A DNA stretch of 49,255 bases from Verrucomicrobiaceae bacterium UBA7681 (GCA_002482965.1 DLGZ01000085.1:1-49255), one strand, 5' to 3'. Counted from the stretch's first letter, positions 24,268-35,843 are shown. The notes: generated by a model not told the origin, from the sequence alone. Program-made: numbers and translations.

Positions 24268-27200
24268 ATGAAGCTTTTCCCCCTTACTTATTCGAAGCCC
24301 CACCGATTTTCATACGCCCATGTGCTGCTGGTGCATGTGCTTGTGGTCCTGACGGGGCTGGCACCAACACCGCTGCTGGCGGACATGCTGAGCACGAACA
24401 TCGGCATCGCGACGGGAGGAGGCGGCGGGGGCACACCCGCTGCGACAGCGCCGGGAGCGGCGAATGCGATCGACACGGCAGCAGCGACGGCGCAGGCGCA
24501 TGCGAATGCGCAGGACATGCTGAGCCGCAACACGATGGCGCTGGAGGCGGTGAACGCCATGCAGGAGGCTGCGCGAGCGGCCGCAGCGGGAGCGACGAAT
24601 GCGGGAGCGAACCCGAACTTTCCCGGCCAGACTCTGCCAGACGTGCCCAACGGCCTGGGAGCGGGCGGTCTGGACATCAACGGCACACCGACTGGAGCGA
24701 ACTCGCCGACGCAGTCGATGGAAAACGCGCACACGATTGTGACGATCCAGCAGACGCAGCAGCAGGCGCTGCTGAACTGGCACACTTTCAACGTGGGCAG
24801 CAACACGACGGTGAAGTTTGACCAAAGCGCGGGCGGAGCGGATGCGGGCACGTGGATCGCCTTCAACCAGATCACGGACCCGTCGGGCAATCCGACGCAG
24901 ATTCTCGGCTCCATCGAAGCGCAGGGCCAGGTGTACATCATCAACCAGAATGGCATCATCTTTGGCGGAGCGAGCGAGGTGAACACGCATGCGCTGGTGG
25001 CCTCCGCGCTGCCGATCAATGACAACCTGGTGACACGCGGCTTGCTGAACAATCCAGATTCACAGTTCCTCTTTTCCGCCAATGCGCAGTCTACGGGCAG
25101 CAAGGGCCCAACACCTGCGTACACACCGCCGGCGCTGCCGAACACCACGGGCAACCGCATTGGGAATGTGACCGTGCAGGCGGGTGCGCGGATCACGGCC
25201 CCCACGTCATCCGCCAATGTCGGCGGGCGTGTGGCATTGATCGGGCCGAATGTGACCAACAACGGCACCATCAGCACGCCGGACGGGCAGACGATCCTGG
25301 CGGCAGGGATGCAGGTGGGATTTGACGCCCACAGTTCGGATGATCCTTCGCTGCGCGGGCTGGATGTGTATGTGGGTGATGTCGGCAGCTATGGAGGAAC
25401 GGCCACGAACGCGGGACTGATCGAAGCACCGCGTGGCAGCATCGTGATCACGGGGAAAAATGTGAACCAGAACGGCTTCATTAACAGCACGACCTCAGTG
25501 GCGCTCAACGGACGCATTGATCTGCTGGCGAACTACAATGCGATTGCCAACACGAACTACAATCCGACGAACAAAACCTTCGGGCCAATTTTTGTCTATC
25601 AGTCCGGCATATCCACCGGCATTGTGAAGACGGCTGAAGGTTCCGTCATGCAGATCCTGCCGGAGTGGTCCAGCAACACCAAGGTGGTGGGCACCGAGCT
25701 GGCGCTAAAATCCCAGATCAACATGCAGGGTCTGGGGGTTTACCTAGGCCAGAATTCCGTCGTGCTGGCACCCAATGCGAACGTGGCTATCAGCGCGGGT
25801 GTCTGGGATCTTGAAATGCGAACTGGCACAACGAATCTGGATTTTGTCCATGCTGGCGGCCAGGTGTATTTGGATCAGGGAGCTGTGATTGATGTGGCAG
25901 GCTCCACGGCAGTCGCCTCGGATCTTTCACAGTATATTTTATCGGTCGTGCTGCGCGGCAGTGAGCTGGCGGATGCCGCCTTGCAGCGCAACAGCAACCT
26001 TCGTGGTGCCACGGTGACGGTGGACTTGCGCCAGCAAGGCGTGCGCAGTGACGGCACCACCTGGGTGGGAACGCCGCTGGCAAACCTCACCGGGTATCTG
26101 GGAGTCATCGAACGCACGGTGGGGCAGCTAACCACCGCAGGAGGTACCGTGAGCCTGACCGCGGGTGACTCGGTGGTCATGCAAAATGGTTCTGTTGTGA
26201 ATGTCTCCAGCGGCTATCAGGACTTTGGTGGCGGGACGGTGGCAACCACGCAACTGGCGGTTGGTGGTAACTTGGTCGACATCGCCAAAGCTGATCCGAA
26301 CATAGCCTATGACGGCATCTACACCGGGAGAACCTCCGTTATTGACACGCGTTGGGGCACCACCGACACCACGACCGGCATCTTTGCAACCAACAGCCAC
26401 TACGAGTCAGGTTACAGTTATGGCGGCAAGGGGGGCAGCCTCGAGATCGCCGCAGCGTCCATGGCCCTTGATGGAAGACTCACCGGGCAAACGATCATTG
26501 GCCCCCAACAGCTAGAAATAGCCCCGCAGCAGAGCAGTCTGGCGATAAAATTTCAAGCCCAGCAACTGAGCCGAAACCCACAGAAACTGCCGCTTTATTC
26601 TCCAACACCACCGGCCATTGAGTTTAGTTACGCGAGTGGAACGCAGGTCACTGTGGGTGCTTTTCCAAGCAACGGAAGCATCGCCGCCCTGCCCCAGTCT
26701 CGTCGTGATAATGTCCTGCTTTCACCCGACCTGCTGACCACGCAGGGATTTGGTTCACTGTTGGTGAACAACAGTGACGGTGACATCCTGGTGCCCAGCG
26801 GGGTCTCTCTTGCGGCGCCAGCAACGGGCTCCATCATTCTCTATGGTGCCAACATCAACATCCAAGGCAGCCTTTCTGCGCCTGGGGGTCAGATCAGTCT
26901 CACGGCCTACAATATTTCCCCCTATGAAACAGCCCGGCTGACGGCCTTAGGTTCAAGTGCGGTGCATCCAACGCCCAATGCCTCACGCGGCAAGGTCACA
27001 CTGGGTGGCGCGGCGGTGCTAAGCACCGCAGGTCTGGTGATTAATGACCGGTCAGATGCACCGGCACCACTTTCAGTCCCCCATTGGATTGCGACCACGC
27101 AAGGTTATGTCAGCACGAGTCAGGGTGGCAGCATTAAAATCCAAAGCTATACGGCAGATCTCGCAACAGGCAGTGTGTTGGATGTCTCGGGCGGCCTGAT

Positions 27201-30200
27201 TTCCAGCAACAACACTGCTTACGGGAATGCTGGTGCAATTTCGATTCAGGCTGGCAATGATCCATTGATCGGCTCACTTCTGGGCGGGCAGCTCATACTG
27301 GGATCCACTTTGAAAGGTTTTTCGGGTGCAAACGGAGGTTCGCTTGCGGTGCAGGCACAGCTCATTCAAGTGGGAGGAACGGCAGCCTATGCGAACACCC
27401 TGCTGCTTCAGCCGGAATTCTTTAGCACAGGCGGGTTCAGCCAGTTTAAATTAACAGGACTGGGAGCCGACATTAGCACAGCGCCTGCAGTTGGGCAGTC
27501 GTTTGCACCAGCCGTGTTCATTGCATCTGGCACGATCGTACGTGCCGTGGTCAGCAGCCTCCAGGCAACCATTAATCAATCAGGAGGGTCGAGTTCGATC
27601 TCCACATCCGTCGTGGTGAATCCTGAAGGCTACCGCCAAACGGCCACGCTGGACTTCGAAGCCCCCGGCCTGAAAGACTTCGTTACCGCCTTGCTCAACA
27701 TCCGTGGCAACATCGTGATGGGAGCCGGTGCGCTGATTGAAACTGACGCGCTCGGCAGTGTCACGCTGCATGGACAAACCGTTGAAATGAACGGGAGCAT
27801 CATTGCACCAGGAGGCTTGGTCACACTCCAGGGAGCAAGCCGTTACCCTGAAAACAACAATCCAACGGTGGGGTTCGTCACGCTGCATCTCGGTGCAACG
27901 AGCCGCGTAAGCACAGCCGGAAAAACCGTGCTGCTGGCTGACGCCTTTGGCCGGCGCGTGGGTACGGTCTATGCAGGTGGCACCATTAAAGTCGAAGGCA
28001 ACATCGTTGCTGACGCAGGAGCAGTGCTGGATGTATCTGGCACGAGCAGCGTCTTTGATCTGCTGCCGCAGGAGGCAGGGAGAGACCTGGCACCAATGAG
28101 CGCCGTGTCGCAGCTTGTGCTGGGAGCTGTGCCTATTGCGGTGCGGATCGACAGCAATGGCGGTCTGATTCAAATCACGGGCAGTGATTTTCTTTTTACC
28201 AAGGCAACCCTGATCGGACAGGCTGGCGGTGCCAAAGCACAGGGCGGCACCCTCGTGGTGGGGTCTGACCGGTTTGTGGATCAAGACGCCAGTGACAATG
28301 ACAAGGACATCACGCTTTTGGTGGCGCAGGATATGGCGTCGTTCACCCAGCCGGTGTTTGCACCAGGTCAGAGTGTGGTGGGCCAGTCGCTGGGAGCAGG
28401 CATCCAAAACTTGGGCTACTTCGGGGCCAATGCATTCCTGCAAGGCGGCTTCGACTCGTTAACTCTGGCAGGGAATGTGGAGTTCCGTGGAGCGGTGGAT
28501 GTGACGGCGAGAGGCCAGCTCAATGTGGCGGACGGCGGCGTACTGGCGGCAGACGCACTGGTGCGCCTCAACGCACCTTATATAGCCCTGGGCAAAGCCT
28601 TGCAGCAGCCGACTCGAGATGAAGAACTGATCAATCCTTTCAACGTTATCAATCCCGGCTCCGGGATCGTTTTCAGTGTGTTCAGCCCGACGTTTGGGAC
28701 TGGAAAACTCGAGGTGACGGCTGATTTGATCGAAACCGGTTTCCTGTCGTTGAGCAAGATCGGCGAGGCTAGTCTGACGGCACGGCAGGAATTGCGTGGC
28801 AGTGGCTACCTGGACATTGCGGGCCATTTGGCCATCACTGCGGGGCAGATCTATCCGGTGACCGCCTCCACTTTCACGATCACGGCCTACGATTACACCG
28901 GCGGTACTGGCTCCATAACGATTGCCTCATCTGGTGTCACACCGGAGTTTCCGATGTCTGGCGGCGGCAGATTGAACATCTATGCGTCCACCATCACCCA
29001 GGGCGGCACGCTGCGTGCTCCGTTTGGCAGCATTCATCTGGGCTGGGATGGCACAGGCACAGCCCCCAAGGGGCTGGTGACAAATTTGAACGTGCCGGTG
29101 ACGCAGCAGCTCACCTTGAAAACTGGCAGCACGACCTCGGTGTCAGCGATCGACCCAACCACAAATGCTGGAGTCACCATTCCGTATGGCATCGTCAAAG
29201 ATGGCACGAACTGGATCGATCCCACCGGCCTCGACATCACCAGCATTGGCGTGCCGGACAAAACGATCCGGATTTCTGCGACCAACGTGACGAGTGAAGC
29301 AGGTTCTGAACTGGACATCCGCGGTGGGGGGACGTTGTACGGCTACCGCTGGGTGCAGGGTAATGGTGGCACGATTGACATTCTCAATTCAGAGGAGAAG
29401 TTCGCGATCATTCCAGGCTATAGTTCCTCCTTTTCTCCGTATGCCCCTTTTGCCACGACGGGATTGAACGTGGCCAATCTAGGTGGCGACAGCGGCTATA
29501 CGAACAGCAGCCTGAATGCAGGAGATCAGATCTATCTTAAAGGCAGTTCGCTGATTGCTGCGGGGACTTATACGCTGCTGCCAGCACGCTATGCATTGCT
29601 ACCAGGAGCTTTCCTGATCACGCCAAGCTCTGGAACACCGGCTGATTCCTTGGTGAAACCTGACGGTGCGGTGCTGGCGAACGGCTACCGTTTCAACGGT
29701 TTGAATTCGGCGGTGACGGGTGCAATTTACCAGCCGTTTGAGATTACCCCGCAGAGCGTGGTCAAGCTGCGTTCCGAGTACACTGATTACTCGGCGCAGT
29801 ACTTCATTTCCGCCGCCCAGGCAGGTTTGAGCCTGCCCGTTTCACGCGCCCCCTTGGATGCAGGTTATGCGCTGATCGGCGCGACGCAGAACATGCAACT
29901 GGCAGGGAATCTGACCGCCGCCGGAATGCTAACGGGACGTGGTGGCCGTGTGGACATCAGCAGTCCGTTGGAAATTGTGATTGCGGCACCAGGAGCACCT
30001 GCGCAAGCCAACAAGCTGGTGTTGAATTCCGTGCTGTTGAGCGGCTGGAATGCCGAAAGCCTGCTCATCGGCGGCGAACGCACGTTTGGCACGAACAGCA
30101 CCACAGTCGCCGTGCGCACGAATCAACTAACACTGAATGCCGGTGTGTCATTGAGCGGCACGGAAATCATCCTGGTGGCCAATCAGACGGTGACACTGGC

Positions 30201-33200
30201 TGCCGGTGCCGTGATCGCGCAGACTGGCACACAGACGGCGGCTGATAAGCTTGTCGTCAATGGCAACGGCGCCTTGGTGCGCGTGAGCGGAGTGGCCACG
30301 GCGCTAATATCGCGCACGGGAGTGACGACCTCAGCCCTGCCGCAACTGACCGTGGGCGCCGGGGTGCAGATCAGCGGAGCCAGCATTACCCTGGACTCCA
30401 GCAATGCGACTTCGTTGAACGACACCGCCAGCCTGACCGGCACGGCCATCAATCTTAACAGCGGGCGCATCTCACTGCTGCTGACCAATCCCGGTGCATT
30501 GCAGACCACGGGCAGTTTGGTGCTCGGAGGCTCCACACTCTCTGGCCTGCAAACCACCGCCGCGCTGTCACTGCTGAGCTACACCTCCATTGACCTCTAC
30601 GGAACCGGCACGTTATCCAATACGGGAACACTGGCGCTGCATGCCGGTGAAATTCGCGGCTTTAACAATGGCGGTGGCACGGTCAATATAACGGCCCAGT
30701 CCATCCTGCTCGATAACAGTGCCAACGTTGCGGCAGGGACGGCGGGGGCGCTGTCCGGCACGCTGAATGTGACTGCGAGCACGATCACCATCGGACAAAA
30801 CGCTTTGGTGGTGAACCAATTCTCCACGGTGACCCTCAATGCCTCCGGCGGCATTTTGATGCAGGGGACAGGCTCGTTCAGAGCGCTGGGAAACCTGAAT
30901 GCCGTTACGCCCTTCTTCACCGCTGCCAGTAATGCCACTCAGGTGTTTGCTGCGACGGGTGTGCTGACTTTGACGCGCCCCGCAGGTGTACAGCCGCTTC
31001 CCAGCACTCTTGGCCTGGGAGCCAAAATTTCCTTTGAAGGCAGCAGCCTCACAGCAGACACCGATATCCTGCTGCCCAGCGGCCTGATTTCAATGCGTGC
31101 GCTCACGGGTGATTTGCTGATTGGCGGACGGCTGGATGCAGGCGGTGTGGCGCGGACCTTTTTCGATGTGGTGCGCTACACGGATGCCGGACTGGTTACA
31201 CTGACCGCAGATTTGGGTAACATCACACTTTCTGCGAGCAGCGTGGTCAACCTGGCCGCCAATGCTGGTGGTGGCAATGCTGGCTTGTTCAGCGTCAGCG
31301 CTCCTACTGTGGGTGCGTCTTCAGGTCTTCTGACCCTGAACGGAACACTCCTGGGGCAGTCGGGTGCAGGCGGGACGACGGCCTCGGCCAATATCGATGT
31401 CGGCCGTCTTGCCTCCTTCGACACGCTCAATCAAAAACTCAATGGGGGGATGTTCACGAATGAACGCAATCTGCGCATCCGCAGCGGTAGCGTGGTCATT
31501 GACACCGTGGCAAATTCTGAAGCGGTCAACGCGCATCATTTCCTGCTGAGCGTGGATCAGGGATCCATCACGGTGAACGGCACCATCAATGCCTCTGGGC
31601 AGACGGGTGGGCGCATTGATTTGATCGCGAATGGCAACGTCACCTTGAATTCGGGAGCCGTGCTGAGCGTGCAAGGCACCGACTTTGACAATGCTGGCAA
31701 GGGCGGAGAAATCAATCTCGAGTCTGGCGCACAGCTCAATGGTGTCGTGGGCACAGGCATCGTGAGTATTCTCACGGGATCCACCCTCAATCTCAGCGTC
31801 ACCAACAAAGACAAGGTGGTGGTTGGCGGGGTGACCAGCACAGTCGCGGGATCGAGTGCCGCGCAGGGTAAATTCAGCGGGACTCTGCATCTGCGTGCAC
31901 CGCAGACGACCGCAATTAACAACTACATTCAGATCGACCCGATCAATGGTACGGTCATTGATCCTTCCAACATCTTGATTGAAGGATATAAACTCTATGA
32001 CTACAACCAAGCCAATGTGGTCATTCAGGGAGGAGCAGCAGGTCTTACGAATCTGGCAGGAGTCACGATCAAGACCGATGCGTCGAGTGGCACGAGCTTG
32101 AAAGGTGATGCAACGGCCTTCATGAACAACTACACAGCCATGTTTAACAGGCTGGTGGGCGGTAATGCAGGAATCCTAGCTCTAGAAAGCCAGGGGGCGG
32201 GTGTGGTGGTGGTTGCGCCTGGCATCGAGATCAGCAATCGTGGCGGCAATATCACCCTCGGGGTGGTCAACGTTGGCAGCGGCCAGGGCTCTGCGGCCAT
32301 CTATGACTGGAATCTTGCTGATTTCCGTTTTGGTCCCAAACAAGCAGCTGGGGTTTTGACCATGCGTGCGAGCGGCAATCTGGAATTCTATAACACTCTC
32401 AGTGATGGCTTCACTGTGGCCACCAGTGACACGCGGATCGTTGAGCGCATGTGGCTGGCCACATTGACGGACCTCAACACTGCGCTGCCTGTGAATGCCC
32501 AGTCCTGGTCCTACCGCCTGGCCGCTGGTGCGGACTTCAGTGCCGTGAACTTCCGTGAAGTGGCCCCGCTCGCCAATCTTGGCGCCAATACAGGGTCAGT
32601 GCTGCTGGGTAAAAACGCCGGCCAAGCCATTCCATCCAGTTCGGGTGCCAACAGTTCACCTGGCTCCAACGCATTGACACGGCTGGCCATCAATCCGAGC
32701 AACAACAACGCAACCACCGGCAACCCGACCGTCTCCAACCGCTTCCAGGTCATTCGCACCGGCACTGGAAACATCGAAATTGCCGCTGGCAGGGATGTGC
32801 AATTGCTCAATCAGTTTGCCACCATTTATTCTGCCGGCGTGACGGTGCCCAGCATCACCACCGTCTTCACCGCGAATGATTTTGTCGCGCCGACTGTCTC
32901 TTTTGCAGATGTCAGCGAGGCTCCGACTCAGAACGCGCTGGGAGCATTTCAGCAGTTTTATGCGGCACAGTACAGCATGGCCGGCGGCAATGTCAGCGTG
33001 ACGGCAGGGGCGGACATTGTGCACCTTACCAAAGACGCCAGCGGCAACCTCATCCAGGACTCGCAACGCGAGCTGCCCAACAACTGGCTGATGCGGCGCG
33101 GCTACGTGGATGCGTCCGGCAATTACGGCGTGACGGAGGTCGCCGATGTGGGTTACGTGCAGTTCGTCTACGACGAGGCTTCCTCCACCACGTGGTGGGT

Positions 33201-35817
33201 CGACTTCAGCAATTTCTTTGACGGTATCGCCGCTCTGGGCGGCGGCAATGTGACGCTGAACGCGGGTCGTGACGTGCAGAATGTCAGCGCGCATACGCCG
33301 ACCAATGCGCGTGCGGCCAGAGGCACGCCGAGTGCGGCGAACCTGCTGGAACTCGGTGGTGGTGATGTGACCGTCATAGCGGGGCGCAACATCGACGGCG
33401 GCATTTATTATGTGGAGCGCGGCTCCGGCACTCTCCAGGCGGGAGGGGCCATCACCACCAATGCGACGCGCTCGCCATCCTTGGGCAGACTGACGGCGGC
33501 GAATACCGTTCTGCCAGAGGCCACCTGGCTCCCGACCACTTTATTTGTTGGTAAAAGCAGTTTTGAGGTAAGCGCGCGGGGTGATGTGCTGCTGGGCCCC
33601 GTCGCAAACACCTTTTTGCTGCCGCAAGGAGTTAACAATAAACACTGGTACAAGACATACTTCTCCACGTATGCAGCCGACAGCGGTGTTTCGGCAACCT
33701 CCCTCGGTGGCAACATCACCATCAGGCAGGCAACGACTCTGCCGACTCAAACCTCTCCTAGCAGCATTCTAGGCTTGTGGATGCGCAACGAGCTGCTGCT
33801 CACTTCCAGCTCAGCGGCCAACTATCAGCCCTGGCTGCGGCTGGCTGAAACCAATGTGGATCCGTTTAGCACGCTGGCCACACTGATGCCTGGCACCCTG
33901 CGTGCCACGGCTTACTCGGGAGACATCAATCTGGTCGGTCGTATGAACCTTTCCCCCTCCTCCGTTGGCACGGTTGAGATGATTGCGGCAGGATCCATCA
34001 ATGGTTTGACGCCCACTGGTGTTTCATCTTCGATCATCATTGGCAAGCAGACCACCGTCTGGGGCTCCGCCTCCATCAATGTTTCAGACGCGAATCCGGC
34101 CTCGATTCCTGGTGTGTTGACCCCGTTTGCCTACTACCAGACTTACTACAATCCGATCAATCCCGAAACCAATTCGGCGGCCCGGGTGACCAGCTCCACT
34201 TTCTTGAGATCGCTTGATGCGGTGTTTGCAGAATCGGGTTCAACCAGCGGCACCTACGCCTCCTCCCAGGTTAAGCAAGCCCTCCACTCTTCTGCTTTGC
34301 TGCATGCGAATGATGCCAGTCCGGTGCGCTTTTACGCTGCGACGGGTGACATCTCGGGTCTGACTTTGTATTCGCCCAAGTTTGCGACCATTCTGGCTCA
34401 AACAGACATCACTGACATCGCCTTCTACATTCAAAATTTACGGGCAGGTGACGTAACCACTGTTGCCAGTGGCCGGGACGTGGTTGCTTACAACGCCAAC
34501 TCCACCTTGCGTTCACAGGCTGTCACAACCGGGAACCTCACGGCCAACAATGAAAATCCAAAGTCCGGTGACATCCAGATCAGCGGACCGGGGACGCTGC
34601 AGGTTCTGGCGGGACGGAATCTGAATCTGGGCACGGGCTCGAACAACTCTGACGGCACGGGAGTGGGGATCACGAGCATCGGCAACGGGCGCAACCCGTC
34701 TCTGCCGTTTGCGGGAGCGAATGTGATCGTGGGAGCAGGCATGGGTGCGGCGGCAGCAGGCATCGGGGGTGAGACTCCTGACTTTGGTGCATTCATCACT
34801 TACATCTCCACGACTGCCACAGGGGCGCGGTATCTGGCAGAGCTGGCGGAGATCCTGGGAGTGCCATCGGTGAATCTGAATGATCCGCTGCTGACGGCGA
34901 ACGAGCAAAAGAAGCTGGCGCTGGCGGTCTTTTACCTGGCGCTGCGTGATGCGGGGCGTGACCACAATGACCCGGACAGTCCGAATGCGGGGACTTATGC
35001 CGAAGGGTATGCCGCCATTTCCAAACTGTTTCCGACGACGAACAGCGGCAGCATTCAGACGCAGGCGCGTGACATCCGCACGAGGAGCGGCGGGGACATC
35101 AGCATTTTCGCGCCGCAAGGTGGCCTGCAGCTGGCCTCTACAACGATCGGCAGCACGCTGGCGCCTCCGGGGATCATCACGGAAGCGGGTGGCAGCATCA
35201 ATATTTTTGCGAGCAACAGTGTGGACATCGGCATCTCGCGTATTTTCACGCTCAAAGGTGGGGACATCATGATCTGGTCATCCACGGGTGACATCGCGGC
35301 GGGCACCTCATCCAAGACAGTGCAGTCTGCGCCGCCGACGCGGGTGCTGATTGATCCGCAGAGCGCGAACGTTTCCACGGACTTGGCGGGCTTGGCGACG
35401 GGTGGTGGCATCGGTGTGCTGGCCACGGTGCTGGGTGTTGCTCCGGGGAATGTGGACTTGATCGCGCCAGTGGGTGCGGTGGATGCGGGGGATGCGGGCA
35501 TCCGTGCGACGGGGAATCTGAACATCGCGGCGTCGATCGTGCTTAATTCGGCGAACATTTCGGTGGGCGGGACGAGCGCGGGGACGCCTGCGGCGGCATC
35601 GGTGGCGGCACCGAGCCTGGGGGGGCTGGCGGCGGCGTCTTCAAGCGCGGCGGCGGGGACTTCGGCGGCGAACAGCCAGGCGCCAGCACAGGACAAGAAG
35701 GAGCAGGCGCTGACGCAGGAGCAGCCTTCGTTCATCACGGTGCAGGTCATCGGCTACGGTGGCGGCGATGGAGGTGAGGATGAACGTAAGCGTAGAAATG
35801 ACCAGCCGGGTGAGTAA
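24268..35817 (+). CDS. Giant filamentous-haemagglutinin family exoprotein (TpsA)
   Basis: About 3849 residues from the ATG at 24268 (a TTG at 24253 overlapping the previous stop would add five). Long signal peptide ending TPLLADM, an Ala/Asn-rich lead, then the TPS secretion domain (about 150-330), including NWHTFNVG (170-177) and YIINQNGIIFGGASEVNTH (the N-x-NGI motif at 226-230). More than 3000 residues of parallel beta-helix repeats follow, with GG-x-[VI]-x-[LI]-x-A patterns. The last ~350 residues look like DUF3739 (GITSIGNGRNPSLPFAGANV), with a C-terminal EQPSFITVQVIGYGGG segment and an acidic-basic tail. I found no cysteine in the whole protein, fitting export unfolded through TpsB. Likely an adhesin or surface fibre. 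Confidence 0.93.
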   Translation: MKLFPLTYSKPHRFSYAHVLLVHVLVVLTGLAPTPLLADMLSTNIGIATGGGGGGTPAATAPGAANAIDTAAATAQAHANAQDMLSRNTMALEAVNAMQEAARAAAAGATNAGANPNFPGQTLPDVPNGLGAGGLDINGTPTGANSPTQSMENAHTIVTIQQTQQQALLNWHTFNVGSNTTVKFDQSAGGADAGTWIAFNQITDPSGNPTQILGSIEAQGQVYIINQNGIIFGGASEVNTHALVASALPINDNLVTRGLLNNPDSQFLFSANAQSTGSKGPTPAYTPPALPNTTGNRIGNVTVQAGARITAPTSSANVGGRVALIGPNVTNNGTISTPDGQTILAAGMQVGFDAHSSDDPSLRGLDVYVGDVGSYGGTATNAGLIEAPRGSIVITGKNVNQNGFINSTTSVALNGRIDLLANYNAIANTNYNPTNKTFGPIFVYQSGISTGIVKTAEGSVMQILPEWSSNTKVVGTELALKSQINMQGLGVYLGQNSVVLAPNANVAISAGVWDLEMRTGTTNLDFVHAGGQVYLDQGAVIDVAGSTAVASDLSQYILSVVLRGSELADAALQRNSNLRGATVTVDLRQQGVRSDGTTWVGTPLANLTGYLGVIERTVGQLTTAGGTVSLTAGDSVVMQNGSVVNVSSGYQDFGGGTVATTQLAVGGNLVDIAKADPNIAYDGIYTGRTSVIDTRWGTTDTTTGIFATNSHYESGYSYGGKGGSLEIAAASMALDGRLTGQTIIGPQQLEIAPQQSSLAIKFQAQQLSRNPQKLPLYSPTPPAIEFSYASGTQVTVGAFPSNGSIAALPQSRRDNVLLSPDLLTTQGFGSLLVNNSDGDILVPSGVSLAAPATGSIILYGANINIQGSLSAPGGQISLTAYNISPYETARLTALGSSAVHPTPNASRGKVTLGGAAVLSTAGLVINDRSDAPAPLSVPHWIATTQGYVSTSQGGSIKIQSYTADLATGSVLDVSGGLISSNNTAYGNAGAISIQAGNDPLIGSLLGGQLILGSTLKGFSGANGGSLAVQAQLIQVGGTAAYANTLLLQPEFFSTGGFSQFKLTGLGADISTAPAVGQSFAPAVFIASGTIVRAVVSSLQATINQSGGSSSISTSVVVNPEGYRQTATLDFEAPGLKDFVTALLNIRGNIVMGAGALIETDALGSVTLHGQTVEMNGSIIAPGGLVTLQGASRYPENNNPTVGFVTLHLGATSRVSTAGKTVLLADAFGRRVGTVYAGGTIKVEGNIVADAGAVLDVSGTSSVFDLLPQEAGRDLAPMSAVSQLVLGAVPIAVRIDSNGGLIQITGSDFLFTKATLIGQAGGAKAQGGTLVVGSDRFVDQDASDNDKDITLLVAQDMASFTQPVFAPGQSVVGQSLGAGIQNLGYFGANAFLQGGFDSLTLAGNVEFRGAVDVTARGQLNVADGGVLAADALVRLNAPYIALGKALQQPTRDEELINPFNVINPGSGIVFSVFSPTFGTGKLEVTADLIETGFLSLSKIGEASLTARQELRGSGYLDIAGHLAITAGQIYPVTASTFTITAYDYTGGTGSITIASSGVTPEFPMSGGGRLNIYASTITQGGTLRAPFGSIHLGWDGTGTAPKGLVTNLNVPVTQQLTLKTGSTTSVSAIDPTTNAGVTIPYGIVKDGTNWIDPTGLDITSIGVPDKTIRISATNVTSEAGSELDIRGGGTLYGYRWVQGNGGTIDILNSEEKFAIIPGYSSSFSPYAPFATTGLNVANLGGDSGYTNSSLNAGDQIYLKGSSLIAAGTYTLLPARYALLPGAFLITPSSGTPADSLVKPDGAVLANGYRFNGLNSAVTGAIYQPFEITPQSVVKLRSEYTDYSAQYFISAAQAGLSLPVSRAPLDAGYALIGATQNMQLAGNLTAAGMLTGRGGRVDISSPLEIVIAAPGAPAQANKLVLNSVLLSGWNAESLLIGGERTFGTNSTTVAVRTNQLTLNAGVSLSGTEIILVANQTVTLAAGAVIAQTGTQTAADKLVVNGNGALVRVSGVATALISRTGVTTSALPQLTVGAGVQISGASITLDSSNATSLNDTASLTGTAINLNSGRISLLLTNPGALQTTGSLVLGGSTLSGLQTTAALSLLSYTSIDLYGTGTLSNTGTLALHAGEIRGFNNGGGTVNITAQSILLDNSANVAAGTAGALSGTLNVTASTITIGQNALVVNQFSTVTLNASGGILMQGTGSFRALGNLNAVTPFFTAASNATQVFAATGVLTLTRPAGVQPLPSTLGLGAKISFEGSSLTADTDILLPSGLISMRALTGDLLIGGRLDAGGVARTFFDVVRYTDAGLVTLTADLGNITLSASSVVNLAANAGGGNAGLFSVSAPTVGASSGLLTLNGTLLGQSGAGGTTASANIDVGRLASFDTLNQKLNGGMFTNERNLRIRSGSVVIDTVANSEAVNAHHFLLSVDQGSITVNGTINASGQTGGRIDLIANGNVTLNSGAVLSVQGTDFDNAGKGGEINLESGAQLNGVVGTGIVSILTGSTLNLSVTNKDKVVVGGVTSTVAGSSAAQGKFSGTLHLRAPQTTAINNYIQIDPINGTVIDPSNILIEGYKLYDYNQANVVIQGGAAGLTNLAGVTIKTDASSGTSLKGDATAFMNNYTAMFNRLVGGNAGILALESQGAGVVVVAPGIEISNRGGNITLGVVNVGSGQGSAAIYDWNLADFRFGPKQAAGVLTMRASGNLEFYNTLSDGFTVATSDTRIVERMWLATLTDLNTALPVNAQSWSYRLAAGADFSAVNFREVAPLANLGANTGSVLLGKNAGQAIPSSSGANSSPGSNALTRLAINPSNNNATTGNPTVSNRFQVIRTGTGNIEIAAGRDVQLLNQFATIYSAGVTVPSITTVFTANDFVAPTVSFADVSEAPTQNALGAFQQFYAAQYSMAGGNVSVTAGADIVHLTKDASGNLIQDSQRELPNNWLMRRGYVDASGNYGVTEVADVGYVQFVYDEASSTTWWVDFSNFFDGIAALGGGNVTLNAGRDVQNVSAHTPTNARAARGTPSAANLLELGGGDVTVIAGRNIDGGIYYVERGSGTLQAGGAITTNATRSPSLGRLTAANTVLPEATWLPTTLFVGKSSFEVSARGDVLLGPVANTFLLPQGVNNKHWYKTYFSTYAADSGVSATSLGGNITIRQATTLPTQTSPSSILGLWMRNELLLTSSSAANYQPWLRLAETNVDPFSTLATLMPGTLRATAYSGDINLVGRMNLSPSSVGTVEMIAAGSINGLTPTGVSSSIIIGKQTTVWGSASINVSDANPASIPGVLTPFAYYQTYYNPINPETNSAARVTSSTFLRSLDAVFAESGSTSGTYASSQVKQALHSSALLHANDASPVRFYAATGDISGLTLYSPKFATILAQTDITDIAFYIQNLRAGDVTTVASGRDVVAYNANSTLRSQAVTTGNLTANNENPKSGDIQISGPGTLQVLAGRNLNLGTGSNNSDGTGVGITSIGNGRNPSLPFAGANVIVGAGMGAAAAGIGGETPDFGAFITYISTTATGARYLAELAEILGVPSVNLNDPLLTANEQKKLALAVFYLALRDAGRDHNDPDSPNAGTYAEGYAAISKLFPTTNSGSIQTQARDIRTRSGGDISIFAPQGGLQLASTTIGSTLAPPGIITEAGGSINIFASNSVDIGISRIFTLKGGDIMIWSSTGDIAAGTSSKTVQSAPPTRVLIDPQSANVSTDLAGLATGGGIGVLATVLGVAPGNVDLIAPVGAVDAGDAGIRATGNLNIAASIVLNSANISVGGTSAGTPAAASVAAPSLGGLAAASSSAAAGTSAANSQAPAQDKKEQALTQEQPSFITVQVIGYGGGDGGEDERKRRNDQPGE

Positions 35818-35843
35818 TACTCTCCAGCAACCCCCGAGAGACC

